A model generated the notes under the pieces. It saw only the letters and a program-made list of their open reading frames with translations. It had not been told where the DNA came from and ran no database searches. Shown piece after piece: positions 18,702 through 28,965 of a stretch of 48,430 bases of DNA (positions are counted from its first letter, which is position 1; the number at the start of each line of letters is the position of its first letter). Source of the DNA: Sandaracinus sp. (GTDB taxonomy: Bacteria > Myxococcota_A > Polyangia > Polyangiales > Houyiibacteriaceae); the NCBI GenBank assembly GCA_020633125.1, contig JACKEH010000033.1, forward strand, positions 1-48,430, written 5' to 3'. The position numbers and the translations under genes were made by a program.

Positions 18702-19873
18702 GTGACTCGGTTCGTGCGTTGGCTGCTCTTGGGCGCGCTGTGGGTGGGGAGTGTGGCGTCGGTGGGGGCGCAGGCGGGTTCGGGGACGGGGACGGGGACG
18801 GAGACGGGGACGGAGACGGGGACGGAGACGGGGACGGAGACGGGGACGGAGACGGGGACGGGGACGGAGACCGACCGCGCTTCGCGCCACCGCCGCTTCG
18901 CGGCCTCGGAGGCAGAGACGGAGACGGCGCTGCGCGCCACGGGCACGGGCACGGGCACGGGCAACGCCACCGCCATCGACGCCGCCACCGCCACCGACAC
19001 CGACACGCCACCGCCACCGACACGGCCACCGACACAGCCACCGCCCCCACCACTGACACTTCGGCGCGTTGGCGTCCTTCGTTTCGCCGGCTCGGCTTCG
19101 GCCACGCGATCGCTGGGGGGGTCGCCGCGGCGGCGGGGATCGTGATGCGCTTGACTTGGGATGCGCCCGACGACGCGCGCTGGCCGGGCGCCGGGGTGAT
19201 CGACCGCGGCTTCGCCGACGCGCTTCGAAGTCACGGACGTCGCCGTGATCGCCTCGAGGCCTTCAGCGACGTCTTGCTCTACTCCGCGATGGCCTACCCC
19301 TTCGTCGAAGCGTTCGCCGTGGGACTCGGCGACCGCGAAGCCTGGCCCACGGCCTTTCAGCTCTCGATGGTGTCGGCGCTCGCGGTGACCTTGAACCTCT
19401 TCGTCACGCAGACCTTCAAGCTCGCCCTCGCGCGCGCACGCCCCTACGTGTCGACGTGCGACGGCGCCGATCCACACCCCTCGTGTGGTGCGAGCGATTC
19501 GTACCAATCGATGCCGAGCGGGCACAGCTCGTCGACCTTCGCGACGGCGGGCCTCGTCTGCGCGTCGCAGCGGGCGTTGCCGATCTACGGTCGCGACGGA
19601 GGACCAATCGCGTGCGCGAGCTTGCTCGCCGTGGCGACGACCACCGCGGCGCTGCGGGTCGCGGCCGACAAACATTGGCTCAGCGACGTGTTGGTCGGCG
19701 GCACGTTGGGTTTCGCGATCGGCTACTTGCTGCCGACGCTCTCGCTCTTTCGGAACACGCGCCATCGCGGCGACGCGACGGCGTGGAACGTCGTGCCTTG
19801 GGCGAGCTCCCACGGCGCGGGCCTCGTCGCTGGCGGCACGCTCGGCAGTCGCGCGCTCCAGGCCGCGCGGTGA
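18702..19873 (+). CDS. PAP2-family phosphatase, frame-disrupted after its signal peptide
   Basis: The C-terminal about 270 residues are a type-2 phosphatidic acid phosphatase: KLALARARP (motif 1), SMPSGHSSS (motif 2, catalytic His) and RVAADKHWLSD (motif 3), with six or so membrane segments, so it probably dephosphorylates lipid phosphates on the periplasmic side. The N-terminus VTRFVRWLLLGALWVGSVASVGAQA is a good signal peptide but lies in another frame, from GTG at 18702. It runs through Gly-Thr/Glu-Thr repeats. One extra base near 19006 (GACACG to GACACGG) would join the two frames across a Thr/Asp/Ala linker. This is a real lesion, a sequence error or a frameshifting site; the catalytic part stays intact. 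Confidence 0.75.
18782..18870 (+). repeat. 6-bp tandem repeat encoding Gly-Thr/Glu-Thr dipeptides
   Basis: About fifteen units of GGGACG or GAGACG in a row encode a (GT/ET) dipeptide repeat after the signal peptide of the PAP2 gene. The unit is a multiple of three, so slippage alone would change linker length but not frame. A second low-complexity tract of ACC/GCC/GAC codons follows at about 18939-19050. Confidence 0.75.
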
Positions 19874-19879
19874 ACGTCG

Positions 19880-20395
19880 TCAGAGCGGCGTGAAGCGCGA
19901 GCCGAGTCGGTAGTCGATCTCGAACGCTTCGCTGCGGCACGTGCCGCCGATGCATTCCGAGCCGTCGCAGACCGGACGAACGCGGGTCTGGAAACGGAGC
20001 TGCACCGTGCGACCTGCGGGAATCATCGGCCCGATGAAGGGATTGCCGATCGTCTTCTCGATGAGACCGTCGCCGGCCATCGTGTCGCCGTCGAGGCCGT
20101 CGTCGTTCAGGGTCGCGAGGTCTTGCAGCTGCTCGCCGTCGCGAAGCTGCATCGTGACCTCGTGGTTCGCGTCGAGGTCCGGACACCGGTCGAACGCGAG
20201 CCGCACCGTCAGCTCCGCGGCCGCGTCGCCGACGCGAATGTCGCTCGGGGTGGCGCTGGCCTCGACGATCTCCGCGAGCTCGTAGGGCAGGCAGTTCGTC
20301 ACCGCACGTCCGCGGCAGCTGCGTTCCAAATCCGTCGCCGGTTCACCACCGCACGCAGCGGCGACGAGCACGACGAGCCACGACACGCGCCTCAT
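19880..20395 (-). CDS. Small lipoprotein of the GT39 operon
   Basis: A 171-residue lipoprotein: MRRVSWLVVLVAAACGG gives lipobox Cys15. The body is a beta-rich domain (ELTVRLAFDRCPDLDANHE, VQLRFQTRVRPVCDG) with six or more Cys in the mature part. It also has a D-G-D/G-D-x-M loop (DDGLDGDTMAGDG) suggestive of Ca binding. Its ATG overlaps the stop of the preceding glycosyltransferase gene by 4 bases (20392-20395), so it is translationally coupled as the last gene of the operon. Function unknown. Confidence 0.7.
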   Translation of the reverse strand: MRRVSWLVVLVAAACGGEPATDLERSCRGRAVTNCLPYELAEIVEASATPSDIRVGDAAAELTVRLAFDRCPDLDANHEVTMQLRDGEQLQDLATLNDDGLDGDTMAGDGLIEKTIGNPFIGPMIPAGRTVQLRFQTRVRPVCDGSECIGGTCRSEAFEIDYRLGSRFTPL

Positions 20396-22092
20396 CGACG
20401 CCTCCTGGGGTTCTCGTAGACGGTCACGATCGGTACTCCGTCGTAGGTCAGCACGTGGGCGGGCTTCGTCGAGCCGAACGCGACCCACGCTTGAAAGTCG
20501 ACCTCCGCGAAGTGGTCCTCGTGGTGGACCATCACGAAGTCCGCGTTGGTCAAGCTCGCCGACCAACGCACGTTGCGCGGCAAGGCGCCGTCGCGGTGCA
20601 GCATCTCCCACGCGCCAGGCGTGGTGTCGCAGAGGTAGACGCTCCCGCCGTTGGGCATCTGCTCGGCGAAGTACCGCGTGAGGCTTCCGGTCGTGAAGCC
20701 CCAGAACTGGCGGTTCATGCCGAGGTCCGCCGCGCCCGGCACGCCGCCCGCGAGCGGGGTGTAGTGCGAGAGACCGAAGGGATGCGAGCGCACGGTCTGC
20801 ACGAGCATCGGCGCGATGGCGAGCGTCGCGCCGACCACGCGCGCGGTCCATCGCGCGCCGGGGAGCTGTGCGCCGAGTCCGTGTCGGAAGGCACCCGTCG
20901 CGCGCACGAGCCCGAGGCCGGTGTAGAGGCAGAGGAAGGGGTACGCCGTGAACCAATGCTTCGTGCCCCCGAAGATCGGCGACGAGGGAAGCGCGATCAT
21001 CAGCATGGGCGCGAGGAGACAGCCGACGAGGAGCACGTCGGTGTGCGCGGCGTCCGGCTCGACCTTGCCACCCTTCCAAACGCGCTGACGGACGAAGCGC
21101 GGGAGCATCGCGCGCAGCCGCATGCCGAGGCCGAGGCCGGCCATCACGAGGGTGACGAGCGGCACCGTGAAGGCCGTCAGCACGAAGGGGTACGAGACCG
21201 GGAAGGGCGGCTCGAACCACGACCGTCCGAGGTAGGCGATCGTGTAGTACTCGTGGTTGAGGTGGAAGCGCGCGTACCAGCCGAAGCGCTCCAACATCGT
21301 CTCGGGATGCCAGAGCCAGGGCCACGTGGCGACGAAGAGCGGCGGCCCGAGCCACGCGAGCGAGATCATCCACCAGGGCCGCGTGATCAGGCGGGCGGGG
21401 ACGGGCTCTTCGCGGCGAAGCCGTCCGCGTACGGCCCACGTCATCCACACGTAGTGGACCAAGAAGATGCCGGGGAGCACCCAGCTGTTGTGTTTGGTCG
21501 CGAGCGCGAGGCCCCACGCGAGCCCAGCGACCACGACCCACGCGCGGCTCGTGAGCGCGCGCCAATACGCGTAGACCGCGAACGTGATCACGAGCGTGAT
21601 CGGGATGTCGAAGCAGTCGAGATGCGCGTGGTAGAAGGGCCGCGGCATCAACGCGTACGCCACGGCGGCGTAGGCGCCGGCTTCGCGTCCGAAGACCCGC
21701 GCACCGAAGATGTAGAGCAGCCAGAGCAGGAGCCCGGCGCAGACCATGCCCGGGAAACGGAAGGCGTCCGAGTCGCGGGCGAAGAGCCCGTCGCCTCCGT
21801 CGGCCTTCGCGTTCTCGTGCGCGATCCAGCTCAGGCCGAAGAGCGCCTTCGCCAGACCCGGGTGCTCGTGGTTGTAGTCCCAACCGCGGTCGATCGACTC
21901 GGTCGTGAGCGCGGCGTCGGGGTCGTTCCAGAGCTGCCGCATCCAGCCGGCGTAATCCTGCGCGGCGGTGACGTAGAAGCTCTCGTCGCGTGACATCGCG
22001 AGGTCGCCCGACGTGCCGAGCAGCACCGCGACGTAGGCCGCCCCGAGGAGCGCGCCGAGCACGTGATCCAAGAAGCCGATGCGCGGCCTCAT
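20392..22092 (-). CDS. GT39-like integral membrane glycosyltransferase
   Basis: A 566-residue multi-spanning protein in the GT-C/GT39 group (dolichyl- or undecaprenyl-phosphate-sugar:protein or lipid glycosyltransferases such as PMT/ArnT). The first external loop carries the acidic pair MSRDESFYVTAAQDYAGW expected for catalysis. About ten hydrophobic helices follow (FPGMVCAGLLLWLLYIFGA, ITLVITFAVYAYWRAL), then a soluble C-terminal domain from about residue 450. Start ATG at 22092 overlaps the upstream gene stop (22089). The acceptor is unknown; operon partners are a membrane-anchored periplasmic protein and a lipoprotein. Confidence 0.8.
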   Translation of the reverse strand: MRPRIGFLDHVLGALLGAAYVAVLLGTSGDLAMSRDESFYVTAAQDYAGWMRQLWNDPDAALTTESIDRGWDYNHEHPGLAKALFGLSWIAHENAKADGGDGLFARDSDAFRFPGMVCAGLLLWLLYIFGARVFGREAGAYAAVAYALMPRPFYHAHLDCFDIPITLVITFAVYAYWRALTSRAWVVVAGLAWGLALATKHNSWVLPGIFLVHYVWMTWAVRGRLRREEPVPARLITRPWWMISLAWLGPPLFVATWPWLWHPETMLERFGWYARFHLNHEYYTIAYLGRSWFEPPFPVSYPFVLTAFTVPLVTLVMAGLGLGMRLRAMLPRFVRQRVWKGGKVEPDAAHTDVLLVGCLLAPMLMIALPSSPIFGGTKHWFTAYPFLCLYTGLGLVRATGAFRHGLGAQLPGARWTARVVGATLAIAPMLVQTVRSHPFGLSHYTPLAGGVPGAADLGMNRQFWGFTTGSLTRYFAEQMPNGGSVYLCDTTPGAWEMLHRDGALPRNVRWSASLTNADFVMVHHEDHFAEVDFQAWVAFGSTKPAHVLTYDGVPIVTVYENPRRRR

Positions 22093-23051
22093 TCGCCCAC
22101 CTCGCGCGCCGGGCCTCGTAGGTCGGCTGCCCAACAGAAGGTCCGCATGTTCGCGTCCGGGGCGGTCACCTCGATCGTCACGTCGCCAGTGCCGGTGCCG
22201 GTGTCGGCCTCCATGCGCCTCCACCCATCGCCGTCCTCGTGACGCATGCGACCGACCTCGCGTCCTTCGACCAAGACGCGCACGTCGACCGGCCCGTGGA
22301 TCCGCTCGCGCTCGTGCAGGTAGTAGATGCCGCCGTGCAGGACGACGCGGCCGGGCAAGGCGACGTTGCGGTAGGTCGTCGTGATCGGCTCGGTGCCCGC
22401 GGGGTGCTGCCAGATGCAATGCCGCGGCTGAAGGTCGAGATCCTCGGTCACCGTCTCGCCGACCCAGAGCCAGGGCTCGGGACCGCAGAAGAAGTGCTCG
22501 GCCGGCGTGAGGGGCCCGGTGCCGAGGCCACCGCCTTGGGCGGTGCTGCGTCGCCACGTGCAGGTGCGATCGCCGCGGCGGACCTGGGCGTCGCGAAGGT
22601 TCGAGGTGAGGTCGAAGGCGACGGAGCTCGGGCCGAGGTCGAAGCGGCGGACGGTCAGGGCACCGAAGGTCGACGTCTCGTCGGGCTCTCGGGCTTCGCG
22701 GACCGCGACCAAGTCGGCGGCGCGGCGGCCGCGGGCGGAGATCTCCCAGACCCGCGCGAAGGGGGCGAGGTCGCTGCGGCCGGCTTGCGCGGCGGGGAGG
22801 AGGTCGCCGAGCTCGCGGCGGAGCAGGGGGTCGGTCCACGCGGGCGCGGAGACGATCAGGTCGCCGTCGCGGTGATGCTCGCGGATGTGTCGGCTCGCGG
22901 CGGACCAGTCGCGGTGGGCGGGCACCCGCGCGTCGATGACGCCTTGGGCGAGCAGCTCGTAGAGGGTCACGAGCGCAAGCAGCACGAACGGCCACGAACG
23001 ACCGCGGGGTGCGGGCGCCTCCGACGCCGCTTTCGTGCCTACCTCCGCCAA
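22089..23051 (-). CDS. Membrane-anchored periplasmic protein, first gene of the GT39 operon
   Basis: A protein of up to 320 residues with one N-terminal membrane segment (WPFVLLALVTLYELLAQGV) and a large periplasmic part with five or so Cys. The C-terminal section is beta-rich (RVVLHGGIYYLHERE, VDVRVLVEGREVGRM, DVTIEVTAPDAN), resembling a sugar-binding-like jelly roll. No family recognised. The only in-frame bacterial-type start is TTG at 23051, yet a strong GGAGGTA (about 23045-23039) lies 5 bases before ACG at 23036; either TTG with poor ribosome site or a non-standard ACG start is used. Translationally coupled to the GT39 gene. Confidence 0.7.
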   Translation of the reverse strand: MAEVGTKAASEAPAPRGRSWPFVLLALVTLYELLAQGVIDARVPAHRDWSAASRHIREHHRDGDLIVSAPAWTDPLLRRELGDLLPAAQAGRSDLAPFARVWEISARGRRAADLVAVREAREPDETSTFGALTVRRFDLGPSSVAFDLTSNLRDAQVRRGDRTCTWRRSTAQGGGLGTGPLTPAEHFFCGPEPWLWVGETVTEDLDLQPRHCIWQHPAGTEPITTTYRNVALPGRVVLHGGIYYLHERERIHGPVDVRVLVEGREVGRMRHEDGDGWRRMEADTGTGTGDVTIEVTAPDANMRTFCWAADLRGPAREVGE

Positions 23052-23164
23052 AGCCTGCCGATGTTAGGCGGCCGGCGCAGAAGGGCAACCTCGCGGCGTC
23101 GGGGGGCGCGCGATGCGCTCGAGGTCTCCCGAGCGGACTCTCGCGCCTCCGTCCGCGTGCACCC

Positions 23165-26100
23165 TCACTCCGCGGGAATGCAGTTGTTGCTGAGGGTCAT
23201 CTCCGTCAGCACCGGCGAGCGTGCCCGATCCACGCTCCCTTGGAGGACCGCGGTCACCCGGGCGAAGGGGCGATCGTCGGGAATGCCCGCCGTACGCAGC
23301 AGCATGCCGACGTCGACCGGCGGGGTAGGCCCGGTGGCGTCGACCATCAACCGCGCGGCGACGGCGGCGTCGAGTCCGGCTTCGGTGTCCGCGGTGCGGA
23401 TCTCGAACGTGATCGCGGTGCCCGCCGGGAAGTCCGCGTCCCAGGTCAGCTCACCCCATTGCGCGCGGTTGGGCGGGATCGCGCAGCGCTCCGTGGCGTC
23501 GTAGGTGCGCCAGTAGCGGCCGGTGATCGGCGCGCAGGGGAACTGGCCCGTGAGCGTCGCGTCCGGATCCGAGAGCAGCGTGGTGCACGCATTGCCGCAG
23601 AGCTCGATCGTGTCGTCGTCCACGCGGCGCCAACCCTGGCGGCCGGTGCACGAGGTCGTGGTCGTCGGGTCGTTGCACATCAAAAGAGCGCCACCGAGCC
23701 GCACCTCACCGAGGCAGGCGACGTCGGGGTCGATCTCGCCGGTCACGTCCATCTCGCAGGAGCGCGCTCCGACCACGATCGCGTTCACGGCGGTCACGAG
23801 GCCGCTCGGGTCGTCTGCGACCCAATAGGGAGCGCCAGCGGCGCTGCCCACGCCAGCGTTCGCGATGTCTTGAAGGTGCGAGGCGGCGACGGCGGTGACC
23901 GACGCTGATCACGAAGGTTCGAATGCCCGCCGTGAACGCGCGCCGAACCTCGTTGACCACGGCCGCGCGGGGGTTGGACGCGCATCCGTTCGGCTCACCG
24001 TCGGTGACGAGCACCACGAAGGGCGGACCGTCCGGCGGCGGCGACGCGAGGATCTGGTTGTAGACCAACTGCAGCGCCTCGAAGGTCGGGGTCGAACCGC
24101 TCGCGTCCGCGGGGCGGAAGTACGAGTTGATGTTCGACCAGTTGCTCAGCTGCATGGTGCGTGAGCCGGCGGTTCCGCCGAGCGGGTTCGTGCAGCTTCC
24201 GGCGTAGGTCTGAAGACCGAAACGCACCGTACTCTCGAGCTCACCGACGACACCGCGATCCATACCCGTGCCGTTGCGGCCGATGATCGCGTCCTTCGAC
24301 GACTGCCAACGAGTACGACCTCCACCGAAGTTGGAGTCCATCGAGCCCGAGCGGTCGACGAGGAACATGATGTTCGGGATCACGCGCGCCGCGCCGACCT
24401 CGACCGTCGCGCACGCGGGCACGGCGGGCGGCACCACGATGCGGACCTCCTTCTCGAAGGCGATCGTGGAGTCGTTGAAGAGCACACGAATCCAGAACGT
24501 GAAGACCTGCGTCGTCGCACTCGGCATGACGACGTCGTTCCGGAACGAGACCTGGAAGTTCGTGTCCGTGCCGGGCAGGCATCCGTCGAAGCGGTTGCCG
24601 CTGCGGGACTGACAGCTTCCGCGCGGACCCCAGCTCGCGGCGACGATGTTCTCCACGAAGTTGCGCTCGTCGACGCCGGGCGTGCTCGGGTTGTCGATCG
24701 CGATCGCCGAGACGTCGACGCGCGAGTAGTCGGCGAGGTAGCGGACGGCGTCGACGATGGACTCTGAGAGGCCGGTGCCGTTGCTCGGAATGCTGAAGAC
24801 GAAGGGGTTGCCGGTCGCGTCCACCGAGTCGGTGGCGTAGGCGAGGGCGTTGAGGTCCTGCATGGTCTGCGCGTTGCGACCCGAGGACTCGATCGAGATG
24901 ACCTTGATGCCACGTGCCACCAACGAGTTGGTCACGTCGGTCCACGTCGGAGCCGAGAGGCCGAAGCTGGACGCGCTCACGAAGGGCGAGAGGTTGGACT
25001 CGAAGCCGGTGGAGACGCTGCCGAGGTTGACGTCGTCGACCCACACGGCGTCGCTACCCGAGCTGACGCTGCCGTCCTTCGTGTAGACGAGCGTCAGGTT
25101 GTGGAGGCCCGCTCCAACGCTGCGGGACCACTGGCTCCAACCCACGTTGCCCGAGTATTGGTTGACTTCCACGCCGTCGAGGAAGACCCGGAAGAAGTCC
25201 CAACCGCCTTCGCTGCTGACCCGGTACCAGAACGAGATCGTGGTCGTCGCCGTGAGCGTGAAGTTCGCGCTCATCGCGGTCACGCCGTTGTCGCCGATCG
25301 TCGCGGAGCGAGCGGCCCAGTTCCCCGAGCGCTCTCCGGAGTTGGTTCGAATCCACATCGTCGGCGTGGAGCTCGCGTAGTCGTACGCGGAGATCGTGCC
25401 GTTATGGAATGGCGCGTCGGTGATCAACACCACGACCGGGATCGCGTCCTCACGGAAGCACGGGTAGCCCCAGCGCGCTCCCGGGCAGCCACCCTTGGCG
25501 GGGTTGAACGCTCCGAGGCCGCCGCCGGTCGCGATCGACCAGAGCGCTTGGCTCTGACTCTCCGGCCAGTCGTTGCCGTTGTGGAGCGTGAGGCCGTTCA
25601 CCGCGGTCTGCGCGGCGCCCAGGTTGTCGGTGATGTCGAGCAGGTTGCGGTAGACGTCGTCGCTGCCCGCGCCGTAGGGCGAGATCGGGTAGTCGTCGTG
25701 GTAACCGACGCCGAACCACGCGTCGGGGATCGCGCAACGAATGCCGCCGATGACGCCACCCGAACAACCGCCGATCGTTCCGGAGGTCAGGCCGCTGCGG
25801 AGGTTGTTGAGCTCACCACCCATCGAGCCCGTGGTGTCCACGAGGAAGTAGACGTCGACGGTGCGCACCTGCACGTCGATCACGCAGGGGTCGGTGACCG
25901 CGGGGCCGTCGAAGGGAAGCTCGTGGTAGATGCCGGGCGTGCCGCTGCCGGCGGGGCATCCGAAGAGCTCGGGCAGGCCGGGCGCGAGGGGGCAGTCGTC
26001 GGCGATGTCGGGAATGCCGTCGCGGTCACGGTCGGCGCTCGAGGGCACGCCGGTCGAGCTCGGCGGAAGGCGGATGCCGCCGGCGCCGGGGTCGTATTCG

Positions 26101-26528
26101 ACGTTGTCGCTGTTGTCGTCGGTGAGATCACCGTCGTCGGGACGGTCGGTGCTGATCGAGCAGCCGGGATCGCAGACGTTGCAGCTCCCCGGTCCGGCGA
26201 TCAGCGCCGCGCTCGCCGAACGATCCACCACCGAGAACGCGGGTAGCTCGTAGAGCTCGACGTGCTCGCAGGCGCCCCATTGGCCGCCCTCGCAGTAGCG
26301 AGTGCCGACGCCACACACGTGGTTGCCGTCGCGAATGCCCTCGTTGACCCAACAGTCGATCGGCTCTTCGTCCGGCTCGCAGGGACAGCCCTCGTCCGGC
26401 TCGGCGCAGAACGCACCAGCATCCCCCGAGAGCACGACCGGAGGAGGGTTTCCTCCCGCGTCGGGCGAGGGGTTGTCGCAGGCGGCGACGAAGGAGACGA
26501 CGACGAGCGCGGCCAGCTTTCGGGACAT
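23165..26528 (-). CDS. Two-VWA modular lipoprotein, frame-disrupted near 23897
   Basis: A roughly 1,120-residue lipoprotein read as two frames. The signal MSRKLAALVVVSFVAAC leads to a Cys-rich N-terminal module (GCPC, GTRYC, QWGAC, AGPGSCNVCDPGC, DNVEYD...GGI), then Ca-binding-type repeats (DRDRDGIPDIADDCP). VWA domain 1 starts at FLVDTTGSM, about residue 231; a jelly-roll-like insert follows; VWA domain 2 starts at FLVDRSGSM, about residue 725. After ISVG near 23898 the frame changes: the continuing frame is Arg-rich, while the next frame gives TAVAASHLQDIANAGVG and the C-terminal module ending SNNCIPAE. One surplus or missing base near 23897 explains this. N- and C-modules recur in the gene at 30480-32984. 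Ligand unknown. Confidence 0.78.
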
Positions 26529-26644
26529 GTCGCCGCGTCGTCGGAGCAAGAATCGTGACCAGGCTGGATTCTTCGCGTTTGCCCGAAATTCCGTCGACTT
26601 CGTCGTCGGCGCTTCGACCTTTCGTGCGGGAGAGTGAAAAAAAT

Positions 26645-27676
26645 TCATGTCGCACCCCCCACACAGGTGGGAGGACCTCCGCCCGCGGGGGCGCCGCAGA
26701 GGGCGTTGGCGCCACAGTCGGACGGAGCATCACAGGTCCCTCCGCTTGGAACACACTCGCGCACACCGTCGCCCCAGAGGTCCTCACAGACGAAGCCGGT
26801 GCCGCAGTCACCCGCGCCGCTGCACGGGCCCTGGGGCTGACACGCGAGGGCCTTGGCGACGGGATCGAAGCCGCAAACGTCACCCGCCGCTCCACAGTCT
26901 TCGTTCGAGTCGCAGGCTTCGCCGTTGCGACGACACTCCGAGCTGCCGTCGCCATCCACGTCCACGCAGCTGAAGAAGGGAGGACACGCTCCTGCGAACG
27001 AGCTGCATCGGCGGGAGACGCGGGCGCAATAAGGTCGGGCCCACGGGTCGGCGTCGTTGCAGTAGAAGCCGAAGGGACAACCGACGTCGCACGACACACG
27101 ACGGTTGACGCACGCGCCGTCCTCGCAGGCGTAGCCCGACGCGCAATCACGGGAGTCGGCGCAACCACCCTCCGGACGGAGGCAGAGGTCGACGCGTGAA
27201 CCGTCGAGGGAGAGCGCTCCGAAGCAGAGGCTGCCGCTCGGGCAGTCCTCGGGGGCGGCGCAGCCTTGGCCGCCGGGCTGGCACGTGTGGCGCTCACCGC
27301 AGCCATCCGGCTGGCATCGAAGTCCGGCCGCACAGGGCGCAGCTGCTGACGGATCACACTCGGGCACGTTGCAGAGGCAGAGGTCGAACATGCCTTCGCC
27401 GTCGAAGCACTCGCTGCCGAACGAATACGACCCGCCGTCGACGTTGCCCGCGTCGAAGCTGCCAGCGTCGCGTCCACCGTCGCGTCCACCGTCGTCACCA
27501 CCGCCGTCGGGTACGGCCCCGTCTTCGACAGCGCCGTCCATCTCGCCGCCATCGGTCGGGGTCCCGCCGTCGTTTCCGCCGCCGTCGAGGGTGCCGCCAT
27601 CCCGCGGTGTAGGCGGTGGGGCCGAGTCGCCACCACACGCCACGAGCCACACGCAAGCGATCGTCAGGTACCGCAT
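26645..27676 (-). CDS. Cys-rich repeat lipoprotein
   Basis: A 343-residue lipoprotein. The signal MRYLTIACVWLVACGG has lipobox Cys14, then a long Asp/Gly linker (DGGG, DGGRDGGRDAG). The rest consists of short Cys-rich repeats of the form C-x4-DC-x5-C (CAAPEDCPSGSLC, CADSRDCASGYACEDG, CDSNEDCGAAGDVC, CSGAGDCGTGFVC, CDAPSDCGANALC), common in myxobacterial surface lipoproteins. GGAGG precedes the ATG at 27676. Its start overlaps the previous gene's end by 13 bases, indicating one transcript; the VWA lipoprotein lies 117 bases downstream. Function unknown, likely surface exposed. Confidence 0.78.
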   Translation of the reverse strand: MRYLTIACVWLVACGGDSAPPPTPRDGGTLDGGGNDGGTPTDGGEMDGAVEDGAVPDGGGDDGGRDGGRDAGSFDAGNVDGGSYSFGSECFDGEGMFDLCLCNVPECDPSAAAPCAAGLRCQPDGCGERHTCQPGGQGCAAPEDCPSGSLCFGALSLDGSRVDLCLRPEGGCADSRDCASGYACEDGACVNRRVSCDVGCPFGFYCNDADPWARPYCARVSRRCSSFAGACPPFFSCVDVDGDGSSECRRNGEACDSNEDCGAAGDVCGFDPVAKALACQPQGPCSGAGDCGTGFVCEDLWGDGVRECVPSGGTCDAPSDCGANALCGAPAGGGPPTCVGGAT

Positions 27677-28965
27677 CGGAGCCTCCGAGCGACGAGGGTC
27701 GTTCCCGTGTCGGTGGCTTCCGCCCACGCGACCAGGATCGTCCCGTCGAAACCCACTGCGACATGCACCGCGCCGCCCTCGGCGCTGGTGCGATCGAGGT
27801 TCGTGACCTCGTTGACCGTGCCGTTGGGCGACACGAGGAGAAGACGAATGGTGGGGCCCGTCAGCTCGGGATCCACGGTCGCGCGGTAGGCGACGGCGTA
27901 GCCGCCCGCGAACGCCGCGATGCCAGGGGCACGTCCTTGGCTCGTGCCAGGCGAAAGCACGACCTCGTTGTTGCGTGGCGTGCCGTCGGCGGCGTGCTCG
28001 CGGAACCGGATCTCTTGCCGCGCGCCGCCCGAGATGTTGGCGTCGAAGACCGTCGCGAGCTGACCGGCCGGCGTGCGAGCGACGCCCACCACGCCGCCCG
28101 CGTTGGGCTGGGTTCCCACGGGGAGCACGGCGCCGGCGGCCATGGCGCTCGCGTCGAGCAGGCGGGCGACCGCAGTGGCGCCGTCGTCCCCCGAACGCGC
28201 CCAAACCACCACGCTGCCCCCTTCGCGCCCCACGAGCGCGGGCTCGTTGGCGGGGGGATCGGTGATGACCGAAGGAGTGCCCATCGGGCTTCCGTCGTCG
28301 GCGAGTCGAATCGATTGAAGGAGGCGCGTGCTTCGCGCGACGTCCTCTTCGACGAAGGCCGCGACCACGCCGTCGTCGTCCACCGCCAGCGCGAGACTGT
28401 CGTGCAGGCGGCCGGTCGTGGGGGTCGAGATGACGCGGGACGCACCCAAGGGTTGGCCTTCCGCGTTCAAGGCGCGCGTGACGACCTCGAAGCCTCGTCC
28501 GTCGTTGTCGTGCCAGCCCACGATGTATCCGGAACCATTCCAGACCAGCGCGGGCGCCCGTTCGCTGGCGAACGTGTCGGTCAACGCGATGGGCTCTCCC
28601 GCTGCCCCCGACGAGGGAACGCGGCGGGCGATCATGTCGTCGAAGCCTCCTTCGTTGAGCGGGTAGACGACCACGAATCCGCCCGAGCCGGCTGCGAGGG
28701 CGACGTGGCGGGTCGCGTTGCGGGAGTCCGAACCGAGCTCGAAGCGGTCACTCTCCTCGGTCACGCAGTCGGTCGGGATCGAGCCTCCTCCGTCGTCGGT
28801 TCCGCCATCGTCGGTGCCGGCTTCCGCCCCGGTGTCTGGGGTGTCCATGCCCGTGTCGCGTGAAGCGTCTCGAACCCCGGCGTCGAAGAGGATGGGGGGC
28901 GGGACGTCGTCGTCCCCACACCCGAGCCCGAGAACGACAAGAAAAGCTGCGCAAGTCCGGTACAC
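27664..28965 (-). CDS. Beta-propeller-like lipoprotein, first gene of minus arm
   Basis: A 433-residue lipoprotein from GTG at 28965: MYRTCAAFLVVLGLGC ends in a lipobox Cys, followed by an Asp/Gly/Thr linker. The body has six or seven similar beta-rich repeats (GGFVVVYPLNEGG, GSGYIVGWHDNDG, GSVVVWARSGDDG, GGYAVAYRATVDPE, GTILVAWAEATDTG), a propeller-type fold of unknown ligand. The same organisation and closing motif (VAW/VGW ... RxRC at the end) occur in the divergent gene at 29215, so the two are probably paralogues. The gene overlaps the next gene by 13 bases. No strong ribosome site is visible before GTG. Confidence 0.75.
   Translation of the reverse strand: MYRTCAAFLVVLGLGCGDDDVPPPILFDAGVRDASRDTGMDTPDTGAEAGTDDGGTDDGGGSIPTDCVTEESDRFELGSDSRNATRHVALAAGSGGFVVVYPLNEGGFDDMIARRVPSSGAAGEPIALTDTFASERAPALVWNGSGYIVGWHDNDGRGFEVVTRALNAEGQPLGASRVISTPTTGRLHDSLALAVDDDGVVAAFVEEDVARSTRLLQSIRLADDGSPMGTPSVITDPPANEPALVGREGGSVVVWARSGDDGATAVARLLDASAMAAGAVLPVGTQPNAGGVVGVARTPAGQLATVFDANISGGARQEIRFREHAADGTPRNNEVVLSPGTSQGRAPGIAAFAGGYAVAYRATVDPELTGPTIRLLLVSPNGTVNEVTNLDRTSAEGGAVHVAVGFDGTILVAWAEATDTGTTLVARRLRCGT

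Noticed and set aside
17356..19813. Large ORFs on both strands over the RNA ligase and PAP2 genes
   Set aside because: They are composition-driven shadows: one is antisense to the ligase, another reads the repeat tract on the wrong strand.
25336..25356. GGTTCGAATCC resembling a tRNA T-loop
   Set aside because: It lies inside the VWA lipoprotein gene and no acceptor or anticodon stem can be built around it; coincidence of codons.
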